Assembly (NCBI GenBank): GCA_013824905.1
Contig: PNOO01000074.1
Coordinates: 1-9,857 of the forward strand
Source of the DNA: Syntrophus sp. (in: bacteria)
GTDB taxonomy: Bacteria; Desulfobacterota; Syntrophia; Syntrophales; UBA5619
DNA length: 9,857 bases
Direction: 5' to 3'
Positions 1 to 6,815 of this stretch are shown here, piece after piece (the stretch's first letter is position 1; each line of letters begins with the position of its first letter). Both the position numbers and the translations under genes were made by a program. Below the pieces are notes generated by a model. The model was not told the DNA's origin. It saw nothing but the letters and a program-made list of their open reading frames with translations, and did no database searches.

Positions 1-673
1 GTTGCCGGAGGAACTGGATATTGCCGTGACGCCGCCGCGGGAGGATCCTCGGGATGTGCTGATCTCAAGGAACAACCGTAAGCTGGAAGAGATGCCCCGT
101 GGGGCGCGCATCGGGACCTGCTCGCTCAGGCGTGGATTCCAGCTTAGGAATCGGATGCCGGACCTGGACATCGTTCCTCTCCGGGGGAACCTGGATACTC
201 GGATTAAAAAGATCGAATCGGAGGATCTGGACGGCGTGATCGTCGCGGCGGCGGGACTCCGGCGGATGGGCTGGGTGGCTAAGGTTTCCCAGTTCATTCC
301 TGAGGAGGTGATGCTTCCCGCCGTCGGGCAAGGGGTTCTCGGGATCGAAACGAGGCGGGACGACGACCGCGTCCGCGCGGCGATCGCCTTCCTCCATGAC
401 CCGGTCACCGGGTGCGAGGTCGGCGCCGAGAGGTCTTTTCTAAAGCGTCTGGGCGGCGGCTGCCAACTCCCGATTGCCGCTTTTGCAAAAAAAACCGGGG
501 AAAGCATCCTTCTGAAGGGACTGGTCGGGAGCGTCGACGGACGGGTGATGATCCGCCACGAAGTGAAGGGGCTTGCCGTAGACTTCGAGGCCATGGGAAG
601 GGAACTTGCGGATCACATCCTGACGCAGGGTGGTCGCGGCCTCCTCGATCAGGTCTATCGGGAAGAAAAATAG
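1..673 (+). CDS. hemC: Hydroxymethylbilane synthase (porphobilinogen deaminase), 5'-truncated
   Basis: Cytosolic enzyme that joins four porphobilinogen units into 1-hydroxymethylbilane, the precursor used by HemD. The frame is open at the window edge with its first full codon at base 2, which encodes an internal Leu rather than a true start. Comparing the position of the cofactor cysteine with E. coli HemC suggests that roughly 85-90 N-terminal residues lie outside the window. Visible in the 223 residues: the substrate/cofactor loop GTCSLRR (fragment residues 38-44), RGNLDTRIKK (61-70), LPAVGQG (105-111), and the dipyrromethane-cofactor cysteine in GGGCQLPIAAFA (Cys154 of the fragment), followed by the small C-terminal domain. 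It ends TAG 59 bp before cobA-hemD, consistent with co-transcription. The visible part has no frameshift and all key motifs. Confidence 0.96.
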   Translation, partial: LPEELDIAVTPPREDPRDVLISRNNRKLEEMPRGARIGTCSLRRGFQLRNRMPDLDIVPLRGNLDTRIKKIESEDLDGVIVAAAGLRRMGWVAKVSQFIPEEVMLPAVGQGVLGIETRRDDDRVRAAIAFLHDPVTGCEVGAERSFLKRLGGGCQLPIAAFAKKTGESILLKGLVGSVDGRVMIRHEVKGLAVDFEAMGRELADHILTQGGRGLLDQVYREEK

Positions 674-732
674 GGAGGGCGTTACCTTGAATTCGAAGCT
701 CTCGATGCCATAACAATAATGAGGAGCGATTC

Positions 733-2253
733 ATGACCGAAAAGGGGAGGGTTTACATTATCGGCGCCGGTCCGGGCGATCCGGGACTGATCACGATCCG
801 AGGGGCAAAGTGCATCAGCGAGGCGGACGTGATCGTCTACGACCATCTGGTCAGTCCGGAGATTCTCCGTCATGCGGGGGAGAATGCCCGTCTGATCTAC
901 GCCGGCAAACAGGGAGGAGACCATACCCTTTCCCAAGGGGAAATCAACGCTCTTCTGGTTGCAGAGGCGGGACGGGGGGCGATCGTTGCGAGGCTCAAAG
1001 GGGGTGATCCTTTCATCTTCGGCCGGGGAGGCGAGGAGGCGGAGGTCCTCTGCGAGGCAGGAATTCCCTTTGAAATCGTTCCCGGTATCAGTTCTGCAGT
1101 CGCCGTTCCCGCTTATGCGGGGATCCCTCTGACTCACCGGAACCATACCATATCGGTGGCGTTTGTCACAGGGCATGAGGACCCGACCAAGGGGAAGAGC
1201 GACCTCGATTGGCCTACGCTGGCCGGGATCGGGACGCTCGTCTTTCTTATGGGGGTGAAGAACCTCCCGACGATTACGGAGAACCTGATCCTTCACGGAA
1301 AAGACGCGGCGACTCCGGTTGCCCTGATCCGCTGGGGGACGACGCCTAACCAGGAGACGCTGACCGGGACCCTCGGCGATATCGTGCAGAAAGCCGAGGA
1401 ACGGCGTTTTGCGCCGCCCTCCATCTTCGTCGTCGGCACCGTGGTGGGCTTGAGGGAAACCTTAAACTGGTTTGAGACGAAACCTCTCTTCGGCCGGGGG
1501 ATCGTCATCACGCGTCCGGAGGCGCAAGCGGAAGAACTGTCCGAACTCCTTGGGCGCAAAGGGGCGCGGGTAATCCCGTTTCCGGTGATCCGGATCGCTC
1601 CGCCGGAAAACTGGGAAGAGCTCGACGGGGCGCTCGACCGCCTGGAGTGTTACCGCTGGATCATCTTCACGAGCGCCAACGGCGTGGCCTTTTTCTTCAG
1701 GCGTCTTAGGGAGCGGGGACGGGACATCCGGGATCTCAAGGGGATCCGGATCGCCACGATAGGCCCGGCCACGGCCTCGGCGGTTGAAGCGCTGGGAATC
1801 CGCGTGGATCTCGTGCCGGAGGAGTTCATCTCCGAGGGGGTGGTCAAGGCCTTTGCCGGGGAGGATCTTCAGGGAAGCCGGGTGCTCCTCCCGCGGGCTG
1901 AGGAGGCGCGCGACGTCATCCCCGAAGGCCTTGCCAAGATGGGCGCCACATGCGATATCGCGACGACCTACCGGACCGTCCGTTCGGACCGGACCGCCAC
2001 TGAGCTCGCGCCTCTTTTCGATAACGAAAAGATCGACGTGATCACCTTTACGAGTCCCTCGACGGTGGCCAACTTCCTCGGGATCATGGGCCCTGATTTT
2101 CGTCTCCCTTCCAAGGTCCGGATCGCCTGCATCGGTCCGGTGACGGAAGCGGCGGCTAGGAAAGCGGGTCTTTCCGTGGACATCCTTCAGGAGCGTTACA
2201 CGATTCCCGGTCTGGTGGATGCGCTCGCGGCCTTTTTTCAACAGGCCATGTAG
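733..2253 (+). CDS. cobA-hemD: Fused uroporphyrinogen-III C-methyltransferase / uroporphyrinogen-III synthase
   Basis: 506-residue bifunctional protein. Residues about 5-245 form the SAM-dependent uroporphyrinogen-III methyltransferase (SUMT/CobA) domain: the glycine-rich GAGPGDPGLIT (11-21), the SAM-binding GGDPFIFGRGGEE (90-102), VPGISSA (116-122), TGH (146-148) and a C-terminal PSIFVVG (229-235). Residues about 254-503 form the HemD domain, beginning FGRGIVITRP, with FTSANGV (312-318), FTSPSTV (439-445) and IGPVTEAAARKAGL (467-480). HemD closes and inverts ring D to give uroporphyrinogen III, and CobA methylates C2 and C7 to precorrin-2. Joining the two steps in one polypeptide commits uroporphyrinogen III to the siroheme branch. 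ATG 733 is preceded by GAGGAG at 721-726, 6 nt away. The fusion is well known in Desulfobacterota and Firmicutes. No CysG-type dehydrogenase/ferrochelatase domain is attached, so that step must be encoded elsewhere. Confidence 0.96.
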   Translation: MTEKGRVYIIGAGPGDPGLITIRGAKCISEADVIVYDHLVSPEILRHAGENARLIYAGKQGGDHTLSQGEINALLVAEAGRGAIVARLKGGDPFIFGRGGEEAEVLCEAGIPFEIVPGISSAVAVPAYAGIPLTHRNHTISVAFVTGHEDPTKGKSDLDWPTLAGIGTLVFLMGVKNLPTITENLILHGKDAATPVALIRWGTTPNQETLTGTLGDIVQKAEERRFAPPSIFVVGTVVGLRETLNWFETKPLFGRGIVITRPEAQAEELSELLGRKGARVIPFPVIRIAPPENWEELDGALDRLECYRWIIFTSANGVAFFFRRLRERGRDIRDLKGIRIATIGPATASAVEALGIRVDLVPEEFISEGVVKAFAGEDLQGSRVLLPRAEEARDVIPEGLAKMGATCDIATTYRTVRSDRTATELAPLFDNEKIDVITFTSPSTVANFLGIMGPDFRLPSKVRIACIGPVTEAAARKAGLSVDILQERYTIPGLVDALAAFFQQAM

Positions 2254-2369
2254 AGACGAAGTACCTGTATACGCCCGGCGTCGGTGGGCAATCCCGGCGG
2301 CTGCGCGAATCGTTCATATGCCCTGTGACGCTGCGCATCCCTTCGTCATTACAGTGTACGGAAAAGGGC

Positions 2370-2393
2370 TTGAATCCGTCCGGGAGGATCAAA
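2370..2393. promoter_or_regulatory. Imperfect dyad just upstream of the putative ahbC promoter
   Basis: A dyad centred between 2381 and 2382. Paired positions are TT/AA at the outer ends (2370-2371 with 2392-2393), ATCC/GGAT (2374-2377 with 2386-2389) and the CCGG core (2380-2383); the intervening positions mismatch. It ends one base before a -35-like hexamer, where an activator or repressor operator could sit. It matches no regulator consensus that I can name, and it could be chance in GC-rich sequence. Confidence 0.22.
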
Positions 2394-2394
2394 G

Positions 2395-2423
2395 TTGACG
2401 TCTCCTTGTGAATGGAGTAGAAA
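2395..2423 (+). promoter_or_regulatory. Possible sigma70-type promoter for the ahbC-hemB-ahbD block
   Basis: TTGACG (2395-2400, 5 of 6 to TTGACA), a 17-bp spacer, then TAGAAA (2418-2423, 4 of 6 to TATAAT). It lies in the only sizeable gap inside the heme cluster (2254-2495), about 70 bp before the ahbC start, and the local sequence is more AT-rich than the flanking genes. This suggests that ahbC and the genes after it can be transcribed independently of hemC/cobA-hemD. It is a pattern match only. No convincing terminator follows cobA-hemD, so read-through remains possible. I see no supported gene in the rest of this 242-bp gap. Confidence 0.35.
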
Positions 2424-2495
2424 CAGTATCGATAGACCTCATCATTAGGCGCAGATCGGTATGTGTAAAATGAAAGCAAAACAAGGTGTGACATC

Positions 2496-3689
2496 ATGAT
2501 AGGCATCTCGAAGCTATATTGCGGGGCGGTGGAGCCGGGAGACGTCCTTCGGTACCACAGGGAATCGGGGAAACTTCCTTCGCATCTCCTCCAGTTTTCC
2601 AAAGACAAAAAGCCCGTGGTCGTCTGGAATATGTCGCGGCGGTGCAATCTGAAATGCATCCACTGCTATTCCAGTTCCCAGAACCGTGTTTATCCCGACG
2701 AACTGACGACGGAAGAGGCGAAGGCGATGATCGCGGACCTTGCCGCCTTCGGCGCCCCGGTGCTGCTGTTTTCCGGCGGCGAGCCCGTCATGCGCCCCGA
2801 TCTGCCGGAACTTGCGCAGTTTGCCGTGGATCATGGAATGCGGGCCGTCATCTCGACGAACGGGACCCTGATCACCCAGGAAAAGGCAAAGATATTCCGC
2901 GAGATCGGCCTTTCCTATGTCGGTGTGAGCCTCGACGGGATGGAGGCGACGCATGACCGCTTCCGGGGCGTCGCCGGGGCCTTTGACGCGGCGATCAAAG
3001 GGATCCGGAACTGCCGCGAGATGGGGATCAAGGTCGGCGTCCGCTTCACGATCAATCGCCACAACGTCGCCGATGTTCCGGCGATCTTCGATCTTCTCGA
3101 AAAAGAGGACATCCCCCGCTGCTGCTTCTACCACCTCGTTTACTCGGGCCGAGGCTCGAAACTGATCGAGGAAGACCTGTCTCATGCCGAGACAAGGAAA
3201 CTTCTCGATCTGATCATGGACCGGACCCGGGACCTCTTCACCCGGGGAATTCCGAAGGAGATCCTCACCGTGGACAACCATGCCGACGGCCCTTACGTCT
3301 ATCTGCGCCTCCTCAAGGAGGACCCGAAGCGGGCGGCGGAGGTCCTGGAGCTCCTCAAGATGAACGAGGGGAACAGCACCGGCCACGGGATCGGCTGCAT
3401 CAGCTGGGACGGCGAGGTCCACCCCGACCAGTTCTGGAGAGGGATCTCCTTCGGGAACGTCCGGAAGCGCCCCTTCAGCGAGATCTGGACGGACACGACG
3501 AACCCCCTGCTGGCGAAGCTCAAGGACAAGCGACCGCATGTGAAGGGAAGATGCGCGACCTGCCGCTGGCTCGATGTCTGCGGGGGTAATTTCCGCGCCC
3601 GCTCGGAAGCGGTCACGGGCGACATCTGGTCGCCGGACCCCGCCTGTTACCTGAACGACGCTGAGATCCAAATTAAGGAGGCCCTATGA
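2496..3689 (+). CDS. ahbC: AhbC, radical SAM 12,18-didecarboxysiroheme deacetylase
   Basis: 397-residue radical SAM enzyme of the AhbC (NirJ1-like) family. It removes the acetate side chains at C2 and C7 of 12,18-didecarboxysiroheme to give Fe-coproporphyrin III. The radical SAM 4Fe-4S motif CNLKCIHC provides Cys50, Cys54 and Cys57. SGGEP (93-97) is the SAM amino-group motif and VSLDG (144-148) a further core strand. A SPASM-like C-terminal region holds Cys301, Cys353, Cys356, Cys362 and Cys384, arranged to bind an auxiliary cluster. The N-terminus MIGISKLYCG is typical of the family and supports ATG 2496; AAGGTG (2483-2488) lies 7 nt upstream as ribosome binding site. The stop overlaps the hemB start as ATGA, indicating translational coupling. 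Heme d1 NirJ is a related alternative, but no nir genes are present and the context is heme b synthesis. Confidence 0.93.
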   Translation: MIGISKLYCGAVEPGDVLRYHRESGKLPSHLLQFSKDKKPVVVWNMSRRCNLKCIHCYSSSQNRVYPDELTTEEAKAMIADLAAFGAPVLLFSGGEPVMRPDLPELAQFAVDHGMRAVISTNGTLITQEKAKIFREIGLSYVGVSLDGMEATHDRFRGVAGAFDAAIKGIRNCREMGIKVGVRFTINRHNVADVPAIFDLLEKEDIPRCCFYHLVYSGRGSKLIEEDLSHAETRKLLDLIMDRTRDLFTRGIPKEILTVDNHADGPYVYLRLLKEDPKRAAEVLELLKMNEGNSTGHGIGCISWDGEVHPDQFWRGISFGNVRKRPFSEIWTDTTNPLLAKLKDKRPHVKGRCATCRWLDVCGGNFRARSEAVTGDIWSPDPACYLNDAEIQIKEAL

Positions 3690-4660
3690 ATTTCCCTGAT
3701 TACCGGCCGCGGAGGCTGAGGCAAAACGAGAATTTTCGGAGGATGATCCGGGAGACGAAACTCTCCGTGGACAACCTGATCTATCCTCTGTTCGCGGTGC
3801 CGGGGGCAAAGGTGAAAAAACCGATCGTCTCGATGCCGGGGATCTTTCAGATGTCGGTCGATCATCTCGTCCGGGAGACGCAGCGGGTGAAGGAGCTGGG
3901 GATCCCGGCGGTCCTCCTCTTCGGGATTCCGGATAAGAAGGATGAAATCGCCTCCGGGGCGATGGCGAAAGATGGAATCGTCCAGCAGGCGATCCGGGGG
4001 ATCAAGGAGAAGGTCCCCGACATCCTCGTCATTACCGACGTCTGCTTATGCGAGTATACGAGTCACGGCCACTGCGGGATGCTGGAAAAGGAGGATGTAG
4101 CCAACGACGCCACCCTGGAGGTCCTCGCGGAGACGGCCGTTTCCCATGCGAAGGCGGGGGCGGATATGGTCGCCCCTTCGGCGATGATGGACGGCCAGAT
4201 CGCCGCACTCCGGGAGGGGCTCGACGAGGCGGGTTTCGACACCCTTCCCATCATGGCCTACTCGGCGAAGTATGCCTCCTGCTTTTACGGTCCTTTCCGG
4301 GAGGCGGCGGAAAGCGCCCCTGCGTTCGGCGATCGGCGGGCCTACCAGATGGACCCGGCGAACTCCGATGAGGCGATGCGGGAGATCACTCTTGATGTGA
4401 CGGAGGGGGCGGATATCATTATGGTCAAACCCGCGCTGGCCTATCTCGACATCATCCGCAGGGCGAAGGAGGAGTTCGACCTGCCGCTTGCCGCCTACAG
4501 CGTGAGTGGTGAATTTTCCATGATCAAGGCGGCCGCGCAGATGGGCTGGATCGACGGTGAACGGGCGATGCTGGAGTCCCTGACGGCAATCCGGCGCGCC
4601 GGGGCGGATATGATCATCACCTATTTCGCCCCCGACATGGCGAAAATTTTAGAAGAATAG
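3686..4660 (+). CDS. hemB: Delta-aminolevulinic acid dehydratase (porphobilinogen synthase)
   Basis: 324-residue TIM-barrel enzyme that condenses two 5-aminolevulinate molecules into porphobilinogen, the first common step of tetrapyrrole synthesis. The two Schiff-base lysines are Lys195 (YSAKYAS) and Lys248 (MVKPAL), equivalent to the catalytic pair in E. coli HemB. The segment DVCLCEYTSHGHCG carries Cys120, Cys122 and Cys130, the three-cysteine site of zinc-dependent HemB; Mg-type enzymes have aspartates there. Length and both ends are normal for the family. AAGGAGG at 3675-3681, inside the end of ahbC, serves as ribosome binding site and ATG 3686 overlaps the ahbC stop by 4 bp. Its place between two radical SAM heme genes puts the first and last steps of the pathway in one transcript. 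Confidence 0.97.
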   Translation: MNFPDYRPRRLRQNENFRRMIRETKLSVDNLIYPLFAVPGAKVKKPIVSMPGIFQMSVDHLVRETQRVKELGIPAVLLFGIPDKKDEIASGAMAKDGIVQQAIRGIKEKVPDILVITDVCLCEYTSHGHCGMLEKEDVANDATLEVLAETAVSHAKAGADMVAPSAMMDGQIAALREGLDEAGFDTLPIMAYSAKYASCFYGPFREAAESAPAFGDRRAYQMDPANSDEAMREITLDVTEGADIIMVKPALAYLDIIRRAKEEFDLPLAAYSVSGEFSMIKAAAQMGWIDGERAMLESLTAIRRAGADMIITYFAPDMAKILEE

Positions 4661-4672
4661 GATGACAAAAAG

Positions 4673-5809
4673 GTGAAGGGAAAAAAATCGCACATTCTGC
4701 CCCACACCCTCAGGATGGTTGCCTGGGAGGTGACCAGGAGCTGTAACCTGGCGTGCGGCCATTGTCGGGCCTCCGCGCTGCGCGGACCTTACGAAGGGGA
4801 ACTCGGCACGGAAGGGTGCCTGCGGCTTCTTGACCAGATCGCGGCTATCGGGAAACCGGTGATCATCCTTACGGGCGGCGAACCGCTCCTCAGGGCGGAT
4901 ATCTATGACATTGCCGCTTACGGTGACAGGCAGGGGCTCCGGATGGTCCTCGCGACGAACGGGACGTTCGTGACCGAAGCCGTCGCGAAGAAGCTGATCG
5001 AGTCGGGCATCCGGCGGGTGAGCATCAGCATCGACGGTCCCGATGCGGGCAGCCACGACCTCTTCCGCGGCGTCCCGGGGGCGTTCGAGCAGGCGCTTGC
5101 CGGCATCGCGGCGATGAAAAAGGCGGGGCTGGAGTTCCAGATCAACACGACGATCACCCAGGCAAACCTCGCGCAGATTCGTGAGATCCACGACCTGGCG
5201 CATCGTCTTGGCGCCGCGGCGCACCACATCTTTCTTCTCGTTCCGACGGGGCGCGGTAAGGAACTGGCCTCTCAGGAGATCACTCCCTTGGCTTACGAGG
5301 AGACGCTGAACTGGTTCTACGAAGAGGGACTCGACTGCGCGATCCAGCTCAAGGCAACCTGCGCCCCCCATTACTACCGGATTTTCCATCAGCGGCAGAA
5401 GGAACAGAGTGGAGCAACGGGAAAATCGGCGTCCGTCGGCGCGGCAACCGGGAAACCTTCCCTCCATACCATGACCCGGGGCTGCCTCGGGGGGAGCGCC
5501 TTCTGCTTCATTTCTCATACGGGACAGGTCCAGCCTTGCGGATATCTGGAGCTCGACTGCGGTCAGGTCGCCGAGAAGAGTTTTACGGAGATCTGGAACG
5601 ATTCCAAAATATTCCAGAACATCCGCGATCTCGGCCTTTATGGGGGGAAATGCGGCCGCTGTGAATTCATCCGGGTCTGCGGCGGCTGCCGGGCTCGGGC
5701 CTTCGAGACGACGGGGAATTACCTGGCCGAGGAGCCGTACTGTATTTACCGGCCGGGGGAGGGTGAAACGCGGGTTCGAAGTGGAGCGACAGACGAACAG
5801 GCGACTTGA
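4673..5809 (+). CDS. ahbD: AhbD, radical SAM heme synthase (Fe-coproporphyrin III decarboxylase)
   Basis: 378-residue radical SAM/SPASM protein of the AhbD (NirJ2-like) family. It oxidatively decarboxylates two propionates of Fe-coproporphyrin III to vinyl groups, giving heme b. CNLACGHC supplies Cys24, Cys28 and Cys31 for the SAM-binding cluster; TGGEP (67-71) and ISIDGP (118-123) follow. The SPASM region carries Cys271, Cys278, Cys289, Cys296, Cys327, Cys330, Cys336, Cys339 and Cys357 for auxiliary cluster(s); MTRGCLGG and FCFISHTGQVQPCGYL look typical of this family. A Gly/Ser/Ala-rich stretch at 246-262 precedes it and looks like a loop insertion. The start is GTG 4673, 12 bp after the hemB stop; ATG 4662 is out of frame and leads at once to a stop, and the next in-frame ATG would cut into the conserved N-terminus. 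The ribosome binding site is weak, so coupling to hemB is likely. Confidence 0.93.
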   Translation: MKGKKSHILPHTLRMVAWEVTRSCNLACGHCRASALRGPYEGELGTEGCLRLLDQIAAIGKPVIILTGGEPLLRADIYDIAAYGDRQGLRMVLATNGTFVTEAVAKKLIESGIRRVSISIDGPDAGSHDLFRGVPGAFEQALAGIAAMKKAGLEFQINTTITQANLAQIREIHDLAHRLGAAAHHIFLLVPTGRGKELASQEITPLAYEETLNWFYEEGLDCAIQLKATCAPHYYRIFHQRQKEQSGATGKSASVGAATGKPSLHTMTRGCLGGSAFCFISHTGQVQPCGYLELDCGQVAEKSFTEIWNDSKIFQNIRDLGLYGGKCGRCEFIRVCGGCRARAFETTGNYLAEEPYCIYRPGEGETRVRSGATDEQAT

Positions 5810-5829
5810 AACAGTCTGGAAGGGGAGAG

Positions 5830-6225
5830 ATGAAAATTCGAATACTGGTTGTGATGACGGTTTTTCTTTTGGTTGGCGCGGCGTTTGCTGCGGCACCGGA
5901 TTTCGGGGGGCTGGATCGAGACGGAAACGGATATCTGGACCCCTCGGAGATCGATGGCGCCGCCCCGGAGATCTTCAAAAACCATGACCGAAACGGGGAC
6001 GGCTCTCTGGACCGGTCGGAATTTGAGACCGCAGGAGGCTCTCCTGCCCGGTTCGATCAAATCGACGCGGACAAAAACGGCCGGATCGACCTCAACGAAT
6101 TTCGAGAGGCCGCCCGAAGACGGTTTGAACAGTACGACGCCAACCGCGACGGCCGGATTGACGTTCAGGAATGGAATAGGCGGCAGACCCCCATCGCAAA
6201 TCCCTTGATTCTTTTCTATTTTTGA
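5830..6225 (+). CDS. Exported calmodulin-like protein with four EF-hands
   Basis: 131 residues from ATG 5830, which has a strong ribosome binding site (GGAAGG at 5818-5823). An upstream in-frame TTG at 5806 would add eight charged/polar residues before the signal peptide and has no such site. Residues 1-20 look like a Sec signal peptide: MKIR, a hydrophobic core, then AFA before AAPD. The mature part is almost entirely four canonical 12-residue calcium-binding loops at 29-40, 53-64, 79-90 and 103-114, each with D at 1, D/N at 3 and 5, D at 9 and E at 12, plus Gly at 6. It ends in a short hydrophobic tail (PLILFYF). It probably binds calcium in the periplasm; its role is unknown. It lies 20 bp after ahbD and 2 bp before the siroheme decarboxylase gene, so it is translated as part of the heme operon. 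Confidence 0.88.
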   Translation: MKIRILVVMTVFLLVGAAFAAAPDFGGLDRDGNGYLDPSEIDGAAPEIFKNHDRNGDGSLDRSEFETAGGSPARFDQIDADKNGRIDLNEFREAARRRFEQYDANRDGRIDVQEWNRRQTPIANPLILFYF

Positions 6226-6227
6226 GT

Positions 6228-6674
6228 ATGGATGCCATCGACCGGAAGCTGCTCAATCTGATCCAGGAGGACTTTCCCATCACGGCGGCGCCGTTTGCCG
6301 AGACGGCAGCCCATCTCGGGATTGGCGAGGCGGAGGTCCTCGATCGGATCGGGAGACTAAAGAAAAAGGGGATCATCCGGCGGATCGGTGCGGTCTTCGA
6401 TCTTAGGAAATTGGGCTTTGTGAGCACCCTCTGCGCCGCCCGCGTCCCCGAAGAAAAAATGGCGGCATTCGTAAAGACGGTCAATGACTGCCCGGGGGTA
6501 ACCCACAACTACCGGCGGGAACATGAATACAACGTCTGGTTTACCCTCATCGCCCCCAACGAGGAGGAACTTTCGGCCCAGTTGGCCGGTATCAAATTAA
6601 ACGCGGGGATCGACGACATCCTGAGCCTCCGCGCCGTCCGGACCTTCAAGATCAATGCCCGCTTCGAGATGTGA
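6228..6674 (+). CDS. ahbA: Siroheme decarboxylase subunit, AhbA-type (Lrp/AsnC-fold)
   Basis: 148-residue Lrp/AsnC-like protein. Residues 1-60 form a winged-helix-like domain (DRKLLNLIQEDFP, then RLKKKGIIRRIGAVFD), and 61-148 an AsnC-type ligand domain. The pattern LGFVSTLCAARVPEE (62-76), VTHNYRREHEYNVWFTLIAP (91-110, with His93 and Tyr95) and a C-terminal FKINARFEM is that of siroheme decarboxylases, not DNA-binding Lrp. With its partner it removes the two acetate carboxyls of siroheme, giving 12,18-didecarboxysiroheme. The VTHNY...YNVWFTL form is what I associate with AhbA; AhbB tends to show a SHCYRR-type motif, and this A/B choice is less certain than the family. ATG 6228 is preferred; TTG 6222, overlapping the previous stop, would add two residues. 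No clear ribosome binding site is seen, suggesting coupled translation. The partner subunit is not in the window. Confidence 0.87.
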   Translation: MDAIDRKLLNLIQEDFPITAAPFAETAAHLGIGEAEVLDRIGRLKKKGIIRRIGAVFDLRKLGFVSTLCAARVPEEKMAAFVKTVNDCPGVTHNYRREHEYNVWFTLIAPNEEELSAQLAGIKLNAGIDDILSLRAVRTFKINARFEM

Positions 6675-6752
6675 GGTGGGAATGAAAAAGCTGGCGGACA
6701 TCGTCGGGACACGGATCTTTTTTCGACCCTGCGCATCCTCGCTTCGCTCAAT

Positions 6753-6815
6753 GGAAAATTTGGGACAGCGCCCTTATTTTCCTGTGGTAAAATAGGGGCG
6801 CTGTCCCCATTTTCC
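6753..6815. repeat. Central hairpin of the fold-back element
   Basis: An almost perfect palindrome: 6762-6780 pairs with 6789-6807 over 19 positions (GGGACAGCGCCC paired with GGGCGCTGTCCC, then the AT-rich part, with one G-T pair), around an 8-nt centre. After a small internal loop (TT against C), GGAAAAT at 6753-6759 pairs with ATTTTCC at 6809-6815. As RNA it would be a very stable stem. It could also slow transcription leaving the heme operon, but no uridine-rich tail immediately follows, so I do not call it a terminator. The GGGACAG/CTGTCCC ends resemble repeats that I recall near REP-associated transposases in Desulfobacterota; this is memory, not a search. Confidence 0.8.
6785..6793 (+). 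promoter_or_regulatory. Possible extended -10 promoter element upstream of polA
   Basis: TGGTAAAAT at 6785-6793 matches an extended -10 (TGNTATAAT) with one mismatch in the hexamer. It sits in the loop and right arm of the central palindrome, about 115 bp before the polA start. There is no good -35 at 16-18 bp spacing. If real, the fold-back element would supply polA's promoter. Weak evidence. Confidence 0.2.

Noticed and set aside
2..4. TTG as the start codon of hemC
   Set aside because: The conserved N-terminal domain of HemC is missing, so this is an internal Leu codon of a gene cut by the window edge.
2273..2289. Possible terminator after cobA-hemD (GCCC against GGGC)
   Set aside because: The stem is only four base pairs and no T-run follows; such pairs are common in GC-rich DNA.
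2156..2659. A 167-codon - strand open frame spanning the spacer between cobA-hemD and ahbC
   Set aside because: Both of its ends overlap strongly supported genes, its translation suggests no family, and the spacer looks regulatory. I could not exclude a gene remnant, but nothing supports one.
2514..3671. A 385-codon open frame on the - strand opposite ahbC
   Set aside because: It mirrors the GC-rich codon pattern of ahbC, has no recognisable motifs, and its + strand counterpart has clear radical SAM cysteines. The same applies to 4649-5896 (-) opposite ahbD and 8705-9583 (-) opposite polA.
6228..6674. Reading this gene as an Lrp/AsnC transcription regulator
   Set aside because: The second domain has the siroheme decarboxylase pattern (HNY, YNVWFTL, C-terminal RFEM), and the gene sits directly in an ahb cluster.
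6682..6795. A 37-codon frame beginning MKKLADIVGTRIFF after a plausible ribosome binding site (GAGG at 6673-6676)
   Set aside because: It lies almost wholly inside the left arm of the fold-back element and stops in the central palindrome. The translation is not recognisable and is explained by the repeat; it could at most be the stub of an interrupted gene.
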